Translations under genes and position numbers: made by a program | The notes under the pieces: generated by a model | Seen by the model: the letters and a program-made list of their open reading frames with translations, nothing else | Databases searched by the model: none | What the model was told of the DNA's origin: nothing | Shown here: positions 24,031 through 35,103 of the stretch, one piece after another | Position numbering within the stretch: position 1 is the first letter of the stretch | Layout: each line of letters starts with the position of its first letter | NCBI GenBank assembly: GCA_027563935.2 | Contig: JANVAS020000239.1 | Location: 2,356,001-2,420,000, forward strand | Direction: 5' to 3' | DNA from: Costus lasius | Taxonomy: Eukaryota; Streptophyta; Magnoliopsida; Zingiberales; Costaceae | DNA length: 64,000 bases

Positions 24031-24605
24031 TTTTCTGGAAATCTGGATTTCGACCTTTATGTATTAGAACCCTCATATCTCCCTAGGTATAACTCAAAAT
24101 CATGTCAAATCAGTTTTATTCGAACGTAGACTCGAAGGGCTTCATTTTGACTACTATATTGCCTATTTTTGGTTAGTTATTGGATCTGAAATATGTGTCG
24201 CAATTCTGATTTATGAATCTGTTTTCTGAAAATCTGAAATCCTGACCTTTCTATGTTCAAACACCCATACCTCCCTGGGTATAACTTCAAATCAGACGAA
24301 TTCAGTTCTATTGGAAAGTAGATTCAAATAGATTCATTTTGAATATCATATTTGCTATTTTAGGTTACTTACTCAGTCTGAAACATGTGTTGCAAATATG
24401 ACATATGAATCTGTTTTCTGAAAATCTAAAATCCAGACCTTTCTATGTTCGAACCCCCATATCTCACTGACTACAACTCAAACTCTTGTACAATCGTTTT
24501 CATTGGAACCTAGACTCAAAAAGATTCATTTTGATTACCATATTGACTAGTTTTGGTTAGGTATTTAACCTAAATTATATGTTGAAATCTGATAATATGA
24601 ATCTG
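24031..24605 (+). repeat. Three tandem repeats of about 191 bp in the L LTR
   Basis: Units begin at about 24031, 24222 and 24414, each starting TTTTCTG.AAATCT, followed by ACCTTT.TATGTT and a segment ending in ...TGATTTATGAATCTG or similar. The units are diverged from one another (roughly 75-80% by eye), so the duplication is old. Confidence 0.8.
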
Positions 24606-24928
24606 CTATGTTTGGTTAATTGCTTGCCACTAAAGTTGTATTGTGCTTTGAGCTTCAATTTATTTTGGGAGGAACCTGATCTATATGAAATCGGTTACCC
24701 TATGCCTTAACTTGTGGCTTTGAACTCATGGTATGAACACTAGCACTTTATGTGCCCGGCCCTAAAAAGCTCATTATCAATGTTATGCTTATGTCCTATG
24801 ACAATTGGTATATTCAATGACTGAGGTTATATGTTATGCTCAACCTCTTTGCCATAGTGCTCTTCTTATGAAAGTTATATTGTGGGGAGAATTTGAGTGA
24901 ACCCAAATGAGAGATTTGTGGATGGATG

Positions 24929-25235
24929 TGGAGCAAAGTGCCACACCCCTAAAAAGGTTGGGGTCACCTCTTCAATCCCTCCATTCAAAGAAGTTGTTTG
25001 GAGCAAAGTGCCACACCCCTAAAAAGGTGGGGGCCACCTCTTGGGTCCCACTTCTCATATGGTAGTTGGAAGCAAAGTGCTACATGGAGCAAAGTGCCAC
25101 ACTCTTAAAAAGGTGGGGGCCACCTCTTGAATTCATGGGAGCCACCGCTTGAATCCCAGTACATCATGATAGTTGTGGAGAAAAGTGCCACACCCCTAAA
25201 AAGGTGGGGGCCACCTCTTGAATTCATGGGAGCCA
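24929..25235 (+). repeat. Four copies of a GTGCCAC/GGGCCACC hairpin module in the L LTR
   Basis: Each copy contains GCAAAGTGCCACACCCCT (or a close variant) followed by AAAAAGGTGGGGGCCACC. The C-run and G-run can pair. Copies begin near 24929, 25009, 25087 and 25177, and spacing is irregular. One copy of a similar module occurs in each of the LTRs of J (about 4085-4118) and M (about 13779-13817). Confidence 0.8.
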
Positions 25236-26071
25236 CCGCTTGAATCCCACTATCTATTTGTATGAAGAGCCCTAAGATGCTCTAGCTAGCTTTTGTTTGC
25301 TCTCTCTCCTAACGTGGATGGGTTCAACTTCTAGACGTGGAAGGAATTATGAATTTTGATTGTCTCCCCCACATTTATGATCTATGACTATTCATGACAT
25401 GAATGCACCCCTGTGCTCAATAATGATCAATGACTAATTGTGACTCAAATGTCTCATCCATGGGGAATATGTTACTATCTTGCTTTCCTTACCCAAATTA
25501 TGTGCTCAAGGGAATTATGTTGTGCTTCATTATTCTGTTATTGTGTTGACTATTTCGTTGATATATTTATCCTCTTTAGTTCGTTTCCCTTGGTCTTTGG
25601 GTTTACTTGTTGGGCAATTTATGCTTATTCTTGCTTGCACTAACCCTTATTGCAGATTAGCTTGGCTATGCATTGTGGGCAGAAGTATGAAATTTGGAAG
25701 CTCATTTTGGAATTTTGGCTAAAACATATAATTTTATAATCTTGGAAACATTGTATGTTCCATAAAAGACTTGTATTAAGGAGTGGTATTGTGACTTGTT
25801 GTGATGAAAATATTTATAGTTTTGAAATTTATTACAATGGTCTATGTTGATAGTATGTTTAGCTCTCGGATTTTGGATTGTATGACTTTACTTTGCTTTT
25901 GGGTAAAAGACTTTGAAAGAATGGATATTGTTTCGTTGCAACTTAGATGATGACATTTTAACATATGTTTTGTTGTTCAAGGCATTATATCTTGATTTTG
26001 ATTGTCGATCGTTGCAAAAATTATATATATGATTTTTCTATATAGGATTGTTATTATCTAAGGGTATGACA

Positions 26072-27085
26072 GTGGCGTCCCTTGATTGGCCGAACTCTAG
26101 GAGGCGCCTAAGGTTTGCAAGCTAGCAAGGGCAGAGGAGAGTGTTGGCCGAACCCTAGGAGGAGCCTAGGGTTTGCGTGCTGACACAGGTGGAGCATGAA
26201 ACCTTGGCAGCGCACCGAGGGTTGAAGTAGGACCCTGAAGCACTTAGAGCAAGGAGCTGACGGCTTAGAGCATGAGCGGGTCACTTGGAGCTCTAGAGAT
26301 GCTAGGTGTCGAGTCTAGGTCTAGGGGCTTGTTTCCTTTGTCTGGGCTATAACCATATCATCATTTACTACTTTTGTTGTCATGCTCTGATTGTTTTATT
26401 TTATGTTATCACTATAGGGTGCATGCCTGTAATGTTAGACATAAGATAAAACAAATGTGGTATGACACCACCCAAACCCTCACAAAATTATATCAAGTCC
26501 CGTTCCCACTTTCTGATGCGTAGCCCTCGTCAAACTATCGATCGATGGTGCTGTGCACTATTTCCCACCCTCGTAGGACACACCCATCTATCTTTAGGAG
26601 GCGTGTGGTGACAAAAATTTCCCAATCTGGTTAAAACTCTAGATGTGCCTTTCGCATGGAAATTGTTGGCCCCAAGCATAACGGTCAGGTCAGACTTGAC
26701 TGGAACTTCCATATGTGGTTTGTCCACATGATGAAAGTTTCTAGAAGCAGCCTCAAGAAGTTAGGACTTCGTGCTGTATCCAGCCCTCGTTGGACACGAA
26801 GTGTCTGAACTATCTTGAGAAGGGGAATTGCCTAGTTGCAATTGGCTAGCGTGCCTACCTTGAGATACATGCGTCACCTCGTGCAGTACATCCCGTCCTC
26901 GCAGGACGCGGGGCCGTGTGAGGAACAAGGATCCCATCTCACTTTGGAAATTTTGTGGTTTCCCGGATTGACATGAGAGGGTTGTTAGTCTGATAAAATA
27001 GTGAGAAACAATCATTTATTTCAAGTCTAGATTAAATGATTGAAATGTGGTACTAATCTTCATGTCTTTGTTATAGATCATCTCT
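26072..27085 (+). other. Copia relative B1: remnant of the untranslated leader
   Basis: Non-coding. From about 26395 it aligns with the leader of the main family and with the reverse complement of B2 (47645-46991), including CTGTAATGTTAGACATAAG. Three hairpin-like sites match those of the main family in position but differ in sequence: around CCCACCCTCGTAGG at about 26562, CCAGCCCTCGTTGG at about 26780, and GTCCTCGCAGGAC at about 26893. The first 100 bases carry two imperfect copies of a GGCCGAAC.CTAGGAGG block (about 26095 and 26152). Confidence 0.7.
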
Positions 27086-27327
27086 ATGAACAATAGCGGA
27101 TTAAAACTGCGATCTGTCCTTTGGGAGGACAAGTTGGACTGGTGTCGAGACTTGAGGGGTGGCCCCAAGCTCGAGAGCTGCAAAAGGCATGAAGGAAAGG
27201 GTTACTTATTCAGGCTTATGTATTTACGTGGTTGAAGTTAACCAATCTACTTCAAACACATGGGTACTTGATACCGCATGTGGAGTGCATATTTGTACAA
27301 GTATGCAAGGGCTCAAATGAAGTAGGT
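27086..27327 (+). pseudogene. Copia relative B1: gag start fused to protease by an internal deletion
   Basis: An ATG at 27086 begins MNNSGLKLRSVLWEDKLDW, like the B2 start MNNSRLSLRSLLDKDKF. After about 30 codons the similarity jumps to the gag-protease junction: a shifted frame reads VVEVNQSTSNTWVLDTACGV, equal in position to TEVNLSTSMSWVLDTACGA of B2. So most of gag, including the zinc knuckle, is deleted and the frame is broken. Homology ends near 27327. Confidence 0.75.
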
Positions 27328-27385
27328 GTTGGGAAACCCCAGGGATATTTTATAAAATTTCAGAGATGCAAATACATGTATCAAA
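27328..27385 (+). other. Unassigned junction segment between B1 and B2, possibly an LTR end
   Basis: The stretch starts GTGTTGGGAAACCCCAGGG and is unlike either neighbour. TGTTGGGAAA could be the start of another LTR that was cut short. No partner end or target duplication was seen, so this is a guess. Confidence 0.25.
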
Positions 27386-28569
27386 TTTTGGTGAAGGGTG
27401 TCTTTGTCATTTTCCCTGATAAACAAGGCTCACATGTATTAAATTCCTCCAAGGAACTTGAATCTAACAACCCATTTGCATGGAGTTGTTGAATGCGATT
27501 CTTGTTTATATGGGCTAATCGACAATGCCATAGGAAAGCACCAACTGAACCACTCAGTTTGGTTCTTTTATTATTTATGTTACAGATAGAGTTATCCATG
27601 TCTAACACATATAGACCATTGCACAAAGTACCCTTCCCATAGAACTTATTTGCAAATGAAAAAGAACAAGAGTTCTTATTTATTTCAAACCTAAATCCCT
27701 TCTTTGCCAAGCAAGGAATGGATATAATGTTCTTAGTAAGCGAAGGTACATAATAGCAATTATCTAACTCTAATAGAAGTCCAGAAGGCAGGGAGAGAGT
27801 CAAAACTGCTACAGCAACAGCAGCAACCTGTGCCCCGTTTCCAACTCGTAGGTCAATCTCTCCAGCTCGCACCGTTCTACTTTTCTTGAGCCCCTGCATA
27901 TTTGTACAAATATGAGCTCCACATGCGGTATCCAATACCCATGACATAGAAGTAGAAAGATTGACTTCTGTAACATAAATACCTGAGTTTGAAGCTAAGG
28001 CCATGCCTTTCTTTTCCTCATTCTGAAGTTGCTTGCAGTCCCTCCTCCAGTGACCCTACTGGCCACAGTGGAAGCACCTCTGGTCCTTTGACTTCTTTGC
28101 CTTTTTCTTCAGTGTTTTGGTAGGACCCTTGGCACCACCCTTGGCTTGTGCCTTTCCCTTTTTCTTCATCTTCTTGGCCGAAGGGACCAAAAGAACAGAA
28201 TTAGGTTTGGTCTTTACCATCTCACGCTTGGCTGTCTAGAGCATATTCAACAGTTCCTCTCGTGTGCACTCAATCCAGTTCATGTTAAAATTTATGATAA
28301 ATGGACTGAAGCTAGGGGGCAGGGAATGCAGAATAAGATCCACAACCAGCTCATTATCTATGGCGTGTCCCAGTCTCCTGAGATGATCCACGTTCCCAAT
28401 CAGCTTGAGAACATGGGGTCTCACTGGTGCACCCTCAGATAACTTACACCGAAAGACTGCTTTGGCAGTGTCAAATCTCTCAGTTCTAGCCTGAGCTTCG
28501 AACATCTGTTTCCAACGAGTTATCATCTGAAAAGAGTTCTGCTCCTCATATTGCACCTGAAGTTCAGGT
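27381..28569 (-). pseudogene. Copia relative B2: gag, protease and integrase start, second part
   Basis: Read leftward this holds the second half of gag (QARTERFDTAKAVFRCKLSEG...WIECTREELLNML), a zinc knuckle CFHCG.GHWRRDC, protease with VLDTACGAHICTN, and the integrase zinc-finger region (LWHCRLAHINKNRI...CEPCLSGKMTKTPF). At least two stops are present: one after NML near 28235 and one inside the zinc knuckle near 28053. The start of gag lies at 46738-46990, on the far side of element C. The two parts join in register across C's CAGGT target site. It is a distinct subfamily from A-G. Confidence 0.9.
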
Positions 28570-30216
28570 TGTAGGGTCGAAACCTAAGTCAGATGCGCTT
28601 CTAAATTTTTGCATAGGCGGAAAAACTAGATTTCATGAAGATCGCATGGCTTGTAAGTATAATCAACCATAAGAGGATGAATGAAGCATTACCATGGCCA
28701 TTGCTCGAGTGATGACTTGGAAGAAGAAAGGGCGATCGGCTCTTCTCCAAAGAGGTCGCACACAAGATGTTGAAGGCTTACTCCCTTGTGCTCTTTGTGC
28801 TAGCAAAGATCCAAGGAAACCTTGATCGTGTACAAGGAGATGTTTTTCTTTCTCGGCTGTTCGAACTCTCTTCCTTGGCGTGAAGATTCACTACCACACG
28901 AGAAGAAAAACGGGAGGAGAAGAGGAGGCGAGCCACGTTACAATCGTGGAGGAGTTTTCCAAAATGGAAAACCGACTTCCAAATATAGTAAGTGCTTAAT
29001 ACTCATGCATTCACTCAAAGTGAACCATCGAAACTTCCTTCTCCTTTGAACCAAGCGTTCACTAAGTGAACCGGTTCAATTCTATTTGGTTCAAAGACCA
29101 AATCGAACCAGCCATGGTTTAGATCTCTTTGAACCAAATGGCTCAAGATCTAACCACACATCTCTTGATCTTCTTGATCTCATCGATCAAGCATCAATTC
29201 TCCCGATCGAAGCTTACCGATCTCAAGCCCTAATCAATCAAACATGATCAGACCAGATCTCACTTCAAATCAGAGTTTAAATTCCTTTAAATTGGACTAA
29301 AACAATTCAATCCACACGATCTGATATAAGTAAGCCATATCATCAAATTGTGCGACCCTAAGGGTTTCCTTCAACGTCGGTAACGATAACTTACATTATC
29401 ACGATCAGAGAGGGGTATCTAGCAACACATCACTGTCTCCCGATATGAAGGAAAGAGTCTTCCAAGACTACACCCAAACCACAGCACAAGTGTGAATCCA
29501 ATTCACATGGCATACATGTTTCCTTTGCTACTGGATGTTCTCGTTGGACAAGCGTGTCAAGCGTGTAACTCCAACATGATGAGAATGGTTAGATCAGATG
29601 AACATAGTCATCTGGTATGGCCATACACTTTCTCAACCATCTCATCCAGGGGGCCCCTATAGAACATCACACTCCAACAAGGAGAGGCAATCCTTTATCT
29701 ATCACTAGTGCCCTAACATGACTCATGCCCATTATCCAAGATAATCCTTAACCATTAATTTTTCAAATGATATTGAACTACCTCAAGATAATGCCAATCA
29801 TCATTTAGAAACAGAAGTGATCTCAAGTCAGAGGAAATATGCCATTTGCTTGCATACAAGGATTATTCACATTGTGACAAACAATTGAACATCCTAAGTA
29901 GGGTTAGTCCAGTACATCCAATGCACCTATGTGTCTAAATCTTATTCCATGCTCGAAGCATCCTATAAGATCAGAACACATATTAGTCTCAATCATATCA
30001 AGGCGGTCTCATGTTCACCAAGATATCTCGACTAAGGACAATACTGCATGTCAGCCAAGCTGAACACCATTGAGACATTATTCAGAAGTATACATAACAG
30101 CAGCAGATAATGTAACAACCTGAATAACAACAATTGCCTTTATAAAACATAGTTTATACATGATACTGATAATAACCCAAGGCCTCAAACATTAGCCTTA
30201 AGGGCATACCCCAACA
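28570..30216 (-). repeat. 3' LTR of copia element C
   Basis: 1647 bp. The right end is TGTTGGGGTATGCCC on the minus strand. The left end is GGTTTCGACCCTACA rather than the C-run/G-run hairpin ending in TTCA of the other copies, so the U5 end of this copy is different. Candidate TATA TATAAAGG at 30137-30144; stem-loop GATAAC/TTAC/ATTATC at 29385-29400. Confidence 0.93.
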
Positions 30217-30233
30217 ATCTCCCACTTGCACTT
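30217..30233 (-). other. Polypurine tract of element C
   Basis: Minus strand ends GTGGGAGAT next to the LTR, as in A, D, E and G. Confidence 0.85.
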
Positions 30234-30236
30234 AAA

Positions 30237-33169
30237 CTAATGGTTGAGAAATCTCAAACCCATATTATTACAGTGCTTCTCATGCTTCTGCTGCGCCAGA
30301 GGCTTTGTAAGCGGGTCAGCCAGATTGTCATTTGTATGAACCTTGCAGATCTTGATCTCTCCTCGATCTATGATCTCCCGGATCAAATGAAACCTTCTCT
30401 GTATGTGCTTGGACTTCTGGTGTGACCGAGGTTCCTTTGCTTGTGCAATCGCTCCAGTGTTATCATAGAAGATAACCAATGGATCTGCACTCGAAGGAAC
30501 AACACCAAGTTCCTGAACGAACTTATGAATCCATACTGCCTCCTTTGATGCTTTTGAGGCTGCAACATACTCGGCTTCTGTTGTGGAATCAGCAACAATT
30601 GATTGTTTGAAACTCTTCCACACCACTGCTCCTCCATTCAAGCTAAAAACATAGCCTGATTGCGATCGGAAATCGTCTTGGTCAGATTGGAATGAAGCAT
30701 CAGTATATCCTTCAATACTGAGTTCTTCCTGACCCCCATAAATCAAGAACATATCTTTGGTTCTCCGAAGATATTTCAAAATGTTCTTGACTGCAATCCA
30801 GTGTGTCTTCCCTGGATTACTTTGGAAACGACTGGTCACGCTTAACCCGTAAGCGACGTCTGGGTGAGTACATAACATCGCATACATGATGGACCCAATA
30901 GCCGAAGCATAAGGCGTATTGTCCATCTCATCTTTCTCAGACTGTGTTTCAGGACACTGGCTCTTTGAAAGATTTAGACCATGTCTGACTGGAAGATATC
31001 CTCTTTTAGAATTTTTAAAATGGAATCTCTCCAGGACCTTATCGATGTAAGTACTCTGGCACAGCCCGAGAAGCCTATTAGATCTATCTCTGTAGATCTC
31101 CACACCTAATACATAGGCTGCTTCTCCCAAATCTTTCATCTGGAAACATTTTCTTAACCATGCTTTGACTGCATGCAGTTCAGGAATATCGTTTCCAATG
31201 ATTAAGATATCATCGATGTAGAGGACTAGGAAAGTAATCACGCTCCCACTAAACCTTTTATATACACACGGGTCATCTTCATTTTTGATGAAACCAAATT
31301 CACAAACTGATTCATCAAAACGAATATTCCAGCTTCTCGATGCTTGTTTTAGTCCATAAATGGACTTCTTTAATTTGCATATTTTATGACGTTCTGATGG
31401 ATTGATGAAACCTTCAGGCTGTGTCATATACACATCCTCTTCCAGTTTTCCATTAAGGAAAGCGATCTTCACATCCATTTGCCAGATCTCATAATCATAA
31501 TATGCAGCTATCGCGAGAATAATCCGAATGGACTTGAACATGGCTACAGGACAGAAAGTTTCATCATAATCTATCCCGTAGATTTGTTTGAAACCTTTCG
31601 CAACTAGCCTGCCCTTATAGGTAACTACGTTACCATCCATGTCTTTCTTCTTTTTGAAGATCCACTTACAGCCTATAGGGATTACTCCCTGAGGCTGATC
31701 AACCAAATCCCAGACTTGGTTATCTGACATGGAGTCCATTTCGGCTCGCATAGCTTCAAGCCATCTTACTGATTCCGGTCCATTGACCGCATCCGCATAA
31801 GTGAGGGGTTCATCATTAATGATGTAGACTCCGTCATAGCGCTCAGGCTGACGACGGATCCTTCCCGATCTACGCGGTTCCCGTGATATCTGAGCATCAG
31901 GTTGCTCAGTAACCTGATCCGTTGGCTCAGGCTCATCCAACTGAACTTGACTACTTTGTCCCGCTTCTGGATTTTCATCCAGCTTTATTTCTCTCCCACT
32001 GGCCTCTTGCAGAAGAAATTCCTTCTCAAGAAAAATAGCCGTTCGAGCAACAAATACTTTGTTCTCCTTGGGATCATAGAAATAATAACCCTTAGTTTCT
32101 TTAGGGTAACCGACAAAGATACATTTATCTGATCTGCTCTCTAGTTTCCCAGAGGCGAGCTTTTTGACATAAGCCTCGCAACCCCAGATTTTTATAAATG
32201 TCAAGCTCATCTGTTTCCCATACCATAACTCATATGGTGTCCTTAAAACAGCCTTGGATGGCACTCGGTTTAGCACCTTTGCAGCTGTTTCCAGTGCAAA
32301 TCCCCAAAAGGAGTAAGGTAGAGTAGCCTGACTCATCATTGAACGAACCATATCCAATAAGGTTCTATTTCTCCTTTCGGAAACACCATTCCATTGCGGT
32401 GTTCCTGGCGGAGTGAGTTGTGAGATAATCCCACACTCCTTCAGATAGTCAGTAAACTCACGACTCAAGTATTCCCCACCTCGATCTGAACGAAGTGCCT
32501 TGATATTTCGGCCTAACTGATTTTGTACTTCATTTTTGAACTCTTTGAACTTGTCAAAAGATTCACTCTTATGTCTCATTAAATAGACATAACCATACCT
32601 ACTGAAATCATCAGTAAAAGTAATGAAGTATAAATAGCCACCTCTGGCATGTTTACTAAAAGGCCCACACACATCACTGTGAATAAGGTCAAGTAAACCT
32701 GAAGCCCTTTGACCTTTATTAGAAAAAGGAGTCTTCGTCATTTTACCCATTAAACAAGCTTTGCATGTATCAAGCTCCTCATAGGAGAATGATCCCAGCA
32801 GTCCACGTTCATGCAACCGCTTAATGCGCTTCTTGTTAATATGGCCTAAACGACTATGCCATAGCAAGGTGCTGTCATCAGCATACTTGGCTTTCTTGTT
32901 ATCAATTTGTTGTACAGAACATTCCATGTCCAACATGAATAACCCATTGTTAATCGACCCGGTAGCATAAACAATATTATCAAATGAAATACAACACTTT
33001 AAAGTTTTGCATTCAAAAGAAAAACCTTTCCTGACAAGAGCAGGAATAGAGATAATATTCTTAGTTATGCTCGGTACGAAATAACAATTGTCAAGTTCTA
33101 ATACAAAACCAGATGGTAAAGAGATGTGATATTCTCCTACAGCAACAGCAGCAACCTATGCCCCGTTTC
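30237..33169 (-). pseudogene. Copia element C: protease end, integrase, RT and RNase H
   Basis: Reads leftward from the D insertion site. A stop (TAG at 33158-33156) falls in the protease region a few codons in, where the other copies have CGG. After it the frame is open to 30237, about 970 codons: integrase with zinc finger LWHSRLGHIN...CKACLMGK and D, D, E motifs HSDVCG, RSDRGGEY and SERRNRT; RT with YIDDI in place of YVDDI; RNase H with YTDASFQSD and ADPLTKPL. Unusual residues are Tyr for Cys in FYDNTGAI and Asn for Asp in HTNDN. The coding sequence continues upstream at 42292-43251 beyond D. Confidence 0.93.
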
Positions 33170-34821
33170 TGTTGGGGTATGCCCTTAAGGCTAATGTTTG
33201 AGGCCTTTGGGATTGTAATAGTATCATGTAATAAACTGTTGTGTTTATAAAGGCATGGTTATTATTCAGGTTGTTACCTTGTCTGCTGTAATAAGTGTAC
33301 TTCTGAATAATGTCTCAACGCTGTTCAGCTAGGCTGACAGTCTATATGTCCTTAGTCGAGATATCTTGGTGAACATGAGACAACCTTGATATGATTGAGA
33401 CTAATATGTGTGCTAATCTTATAGGATGCTTCGAGCATGGAATAAGATGTAGACTCATGGGTACATTGGATGTACTGGACAGACCCTACTGGGATATTCC
33501 ATTGCTTGTCACAATGTGAATGATCCTTATAAGCAGCAAGTGGCACATGTCCTTTGACTTGAGATCACTTGTGTTTCTAAATGATGATTGTCATTGTTTT
33601 GAGGTAGTTCAATATCATTTGAAACATAATGATTATAGACTATCTTGGATGGTGAGCTTGAGTCAGGTTAGGGCTCTTGTGATAGATAAAGGATTGCCGT
33701 CTCCTTGTTCAAGGAGTGTGATGTTCTAAGGGGCCCCCCCCCGATATGAGATGATTGAGGAAGTGTATGGCCATACCCAGATGACTATGTTCATCTGATC
33801 TAATCATGCTCATCATATTGGAGTTACAAGCTTGACCCGCTTGTCCAATAAGAACATCCAGTGGCAAAGGACACATGTATGCCAAGTGAGTTGATTCACA
33901 CTTGTGCTATGGTTTGGGTGGAGTCTTGGAAGACTCTTTCCTTTATATCGGGAGACAGTGATGTGTTGCTAGATACCCCTCACTGATCGTGATAACGTAA
34001 GTTATCGTTACCGACATTTAGAGGAAACCCTCAGGGTCGCACAATTTGATGATATGGCTTACTTAAGTCAGATCGTGTGGACTGAACTGTTTAGACTCAG
34101 TTTAAACGAGTTCAGACTCTGATTGTAAGTGAGATCTAGTCTGATCATGTTTGATTGATTGGGGCTTGAGATCGGTAAGCTTCGATCGAGAGTTTGGATG
34201 CTAGATCATAGAGATCAAGAGCATCAAGAGATGAATGGTTAGATCTTGAACCATTTGGTTCAAAGAGATCTAGACCATGGCTTGGGCTGGTTTAATGAAC
34301 CGAATTGGGTTGAACCTAATTGACTTGAACCGGTTCACATGGGTGAACGTATGGTTCAAGGTGTAAAGGCTTGTTGGGCGGTTTTTCCTTCAAGTGAGCG
34401 CATGGCTTGAAAACCTTCCATTTATGGAAGTGTAACGCCATGACTTGATTGGAGAAGGCTTAACGCAAATTGGTTTTTCGGAATTGTCATCTTCGTTGGA
34501 CGAAAGAGGATTCTAGGAGACGATAGCTCTCGGCCAAGCGCATCTCAACACACGACAAGGACATTGGGATCTCTTGCTAGCACAAGGAAGATCCTAAAGG
34601 GTAGCCACCCCTCATCTTGTGTGCGAATTTGAAGAGGAGACCTATTTTGATCTCTTGCTTCCAAGCCGCCACCCTCTTCATGGCTTTGGTATGAGTTCTC
34701 ATAACTTCAAGTTGATCATATAGTTATCATATTCGATCTTGTTTAGAAACCCTTTTTTGCCATGCTTGTTAGAATCGCAAGTTTAGGGTTTCTTCCCCCC
34801 TTTGAATTAGGGGTTCCTTCA
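33170..34821 (+). repeat. 5' LTR of copia element D
   Basis: 1652 bp. TATAAAGG at 33246-33253; stem-loop GATAACGTAAGTTATC at 33991-34006; C-run/G-run hairpin at 34795-34813 next to the primer site; GGGGCCCC run near 33730-33742. Confidence 0.96.
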
Positions 34822-34823
34822 AT

Positions 34824-34835
34824 TGGTATCAGAGC
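34824..34835 (+). other. Primer binding site of element D
   Basis: TGGTATCAGAGC, complementary to initiator-Met tRNA, two bases after the LTR. Confidence 0.96.
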
Positions 34836-34930
34836 TAGGTCCTTGATATGATCTATATGATTGCTTCAAGTCCTTGTGATCCATACATGTTGCGCTTACT
34901 TTTACTTGATGTATGCTTTGTTTACATGTA

Positions 34931-35038
34931 GTTGCGCTTGTATCATGCTTACATGAAGTTGCGCTTGTATCATGCTTACATGAAGTTGCGCTTGTATCAT
35001 GCTTACATCAATTTGCGCTTGTATCATGGTTAGATGAA
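34931..35038 (+). repeat. Four tandem 27-bp repeats in the D leader
   Basis: Units at 34931, 34958, 34985 and 35012 with consensus GTTGCGCTTGTATCATGCTT followed by ACATGAA. The first two are identical, the third has one change and the fourth three. Not present in the leaders of G or F. Confidence 0.95.
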
Positions 35039-35042
35039 GTAT

Positions 35043-35103
35043 GCGCTCCCCCTTGAAGGGGACCCCCCTAAAGTTTGCGCTCCCCCTTGAAGGGGACCCC
35101 CTT
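35043..35103 (+). repeat. Two 34-bp repeats carrying a U5-end-like hairpin in the D leader
   Basis: GCGCTCCCCCTTGAAGGGG occurs twice, with the paired CCCC...GGGG core at 35048-35061 and 35082-35095. The 19 bases GCTCCCCCTTGAAGGGGAC are the same as the U5 end of element E on the minus strand, although D's own LTR ends differently. Confidence 0.9.

Larger units (their letters stand above)
23350..26071 (+). repeat. 3' LTR of gypsy element L
   Basis: 2722 bp from TGTAATACCC to GGGTATGACA, directly after the polypurine tract of L. It contains three tandem units of about 191 bp (24031-24605) and four spaced copies of a GTGCCAC...GGGCCACCTC hairpin module (about 24929-25235). The next five bases are GTGGC, a candidate target duplication whose partner cannot be found because the left end of L is missing. 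No coding capacity. Confidence 0.9.

Noticed and set aside
24929..25235. Possible CRISPR-like array of repeats and spacers
   Set aside because: Irregular spacing, repeats also found singly in other LTRs, eukaryotic retroelement context, no cas genes.
25440..25722. Hydrophobic open frames near the end of the L LTR
   Set aside because: AT-rich LTR sequence with overlapping frames. No signal beyond chance hydrophobicity.
34931..35038. 27-bp array as a satellite or centromeric repeat
   Set aside because: Only four units, inside a young element's leader.
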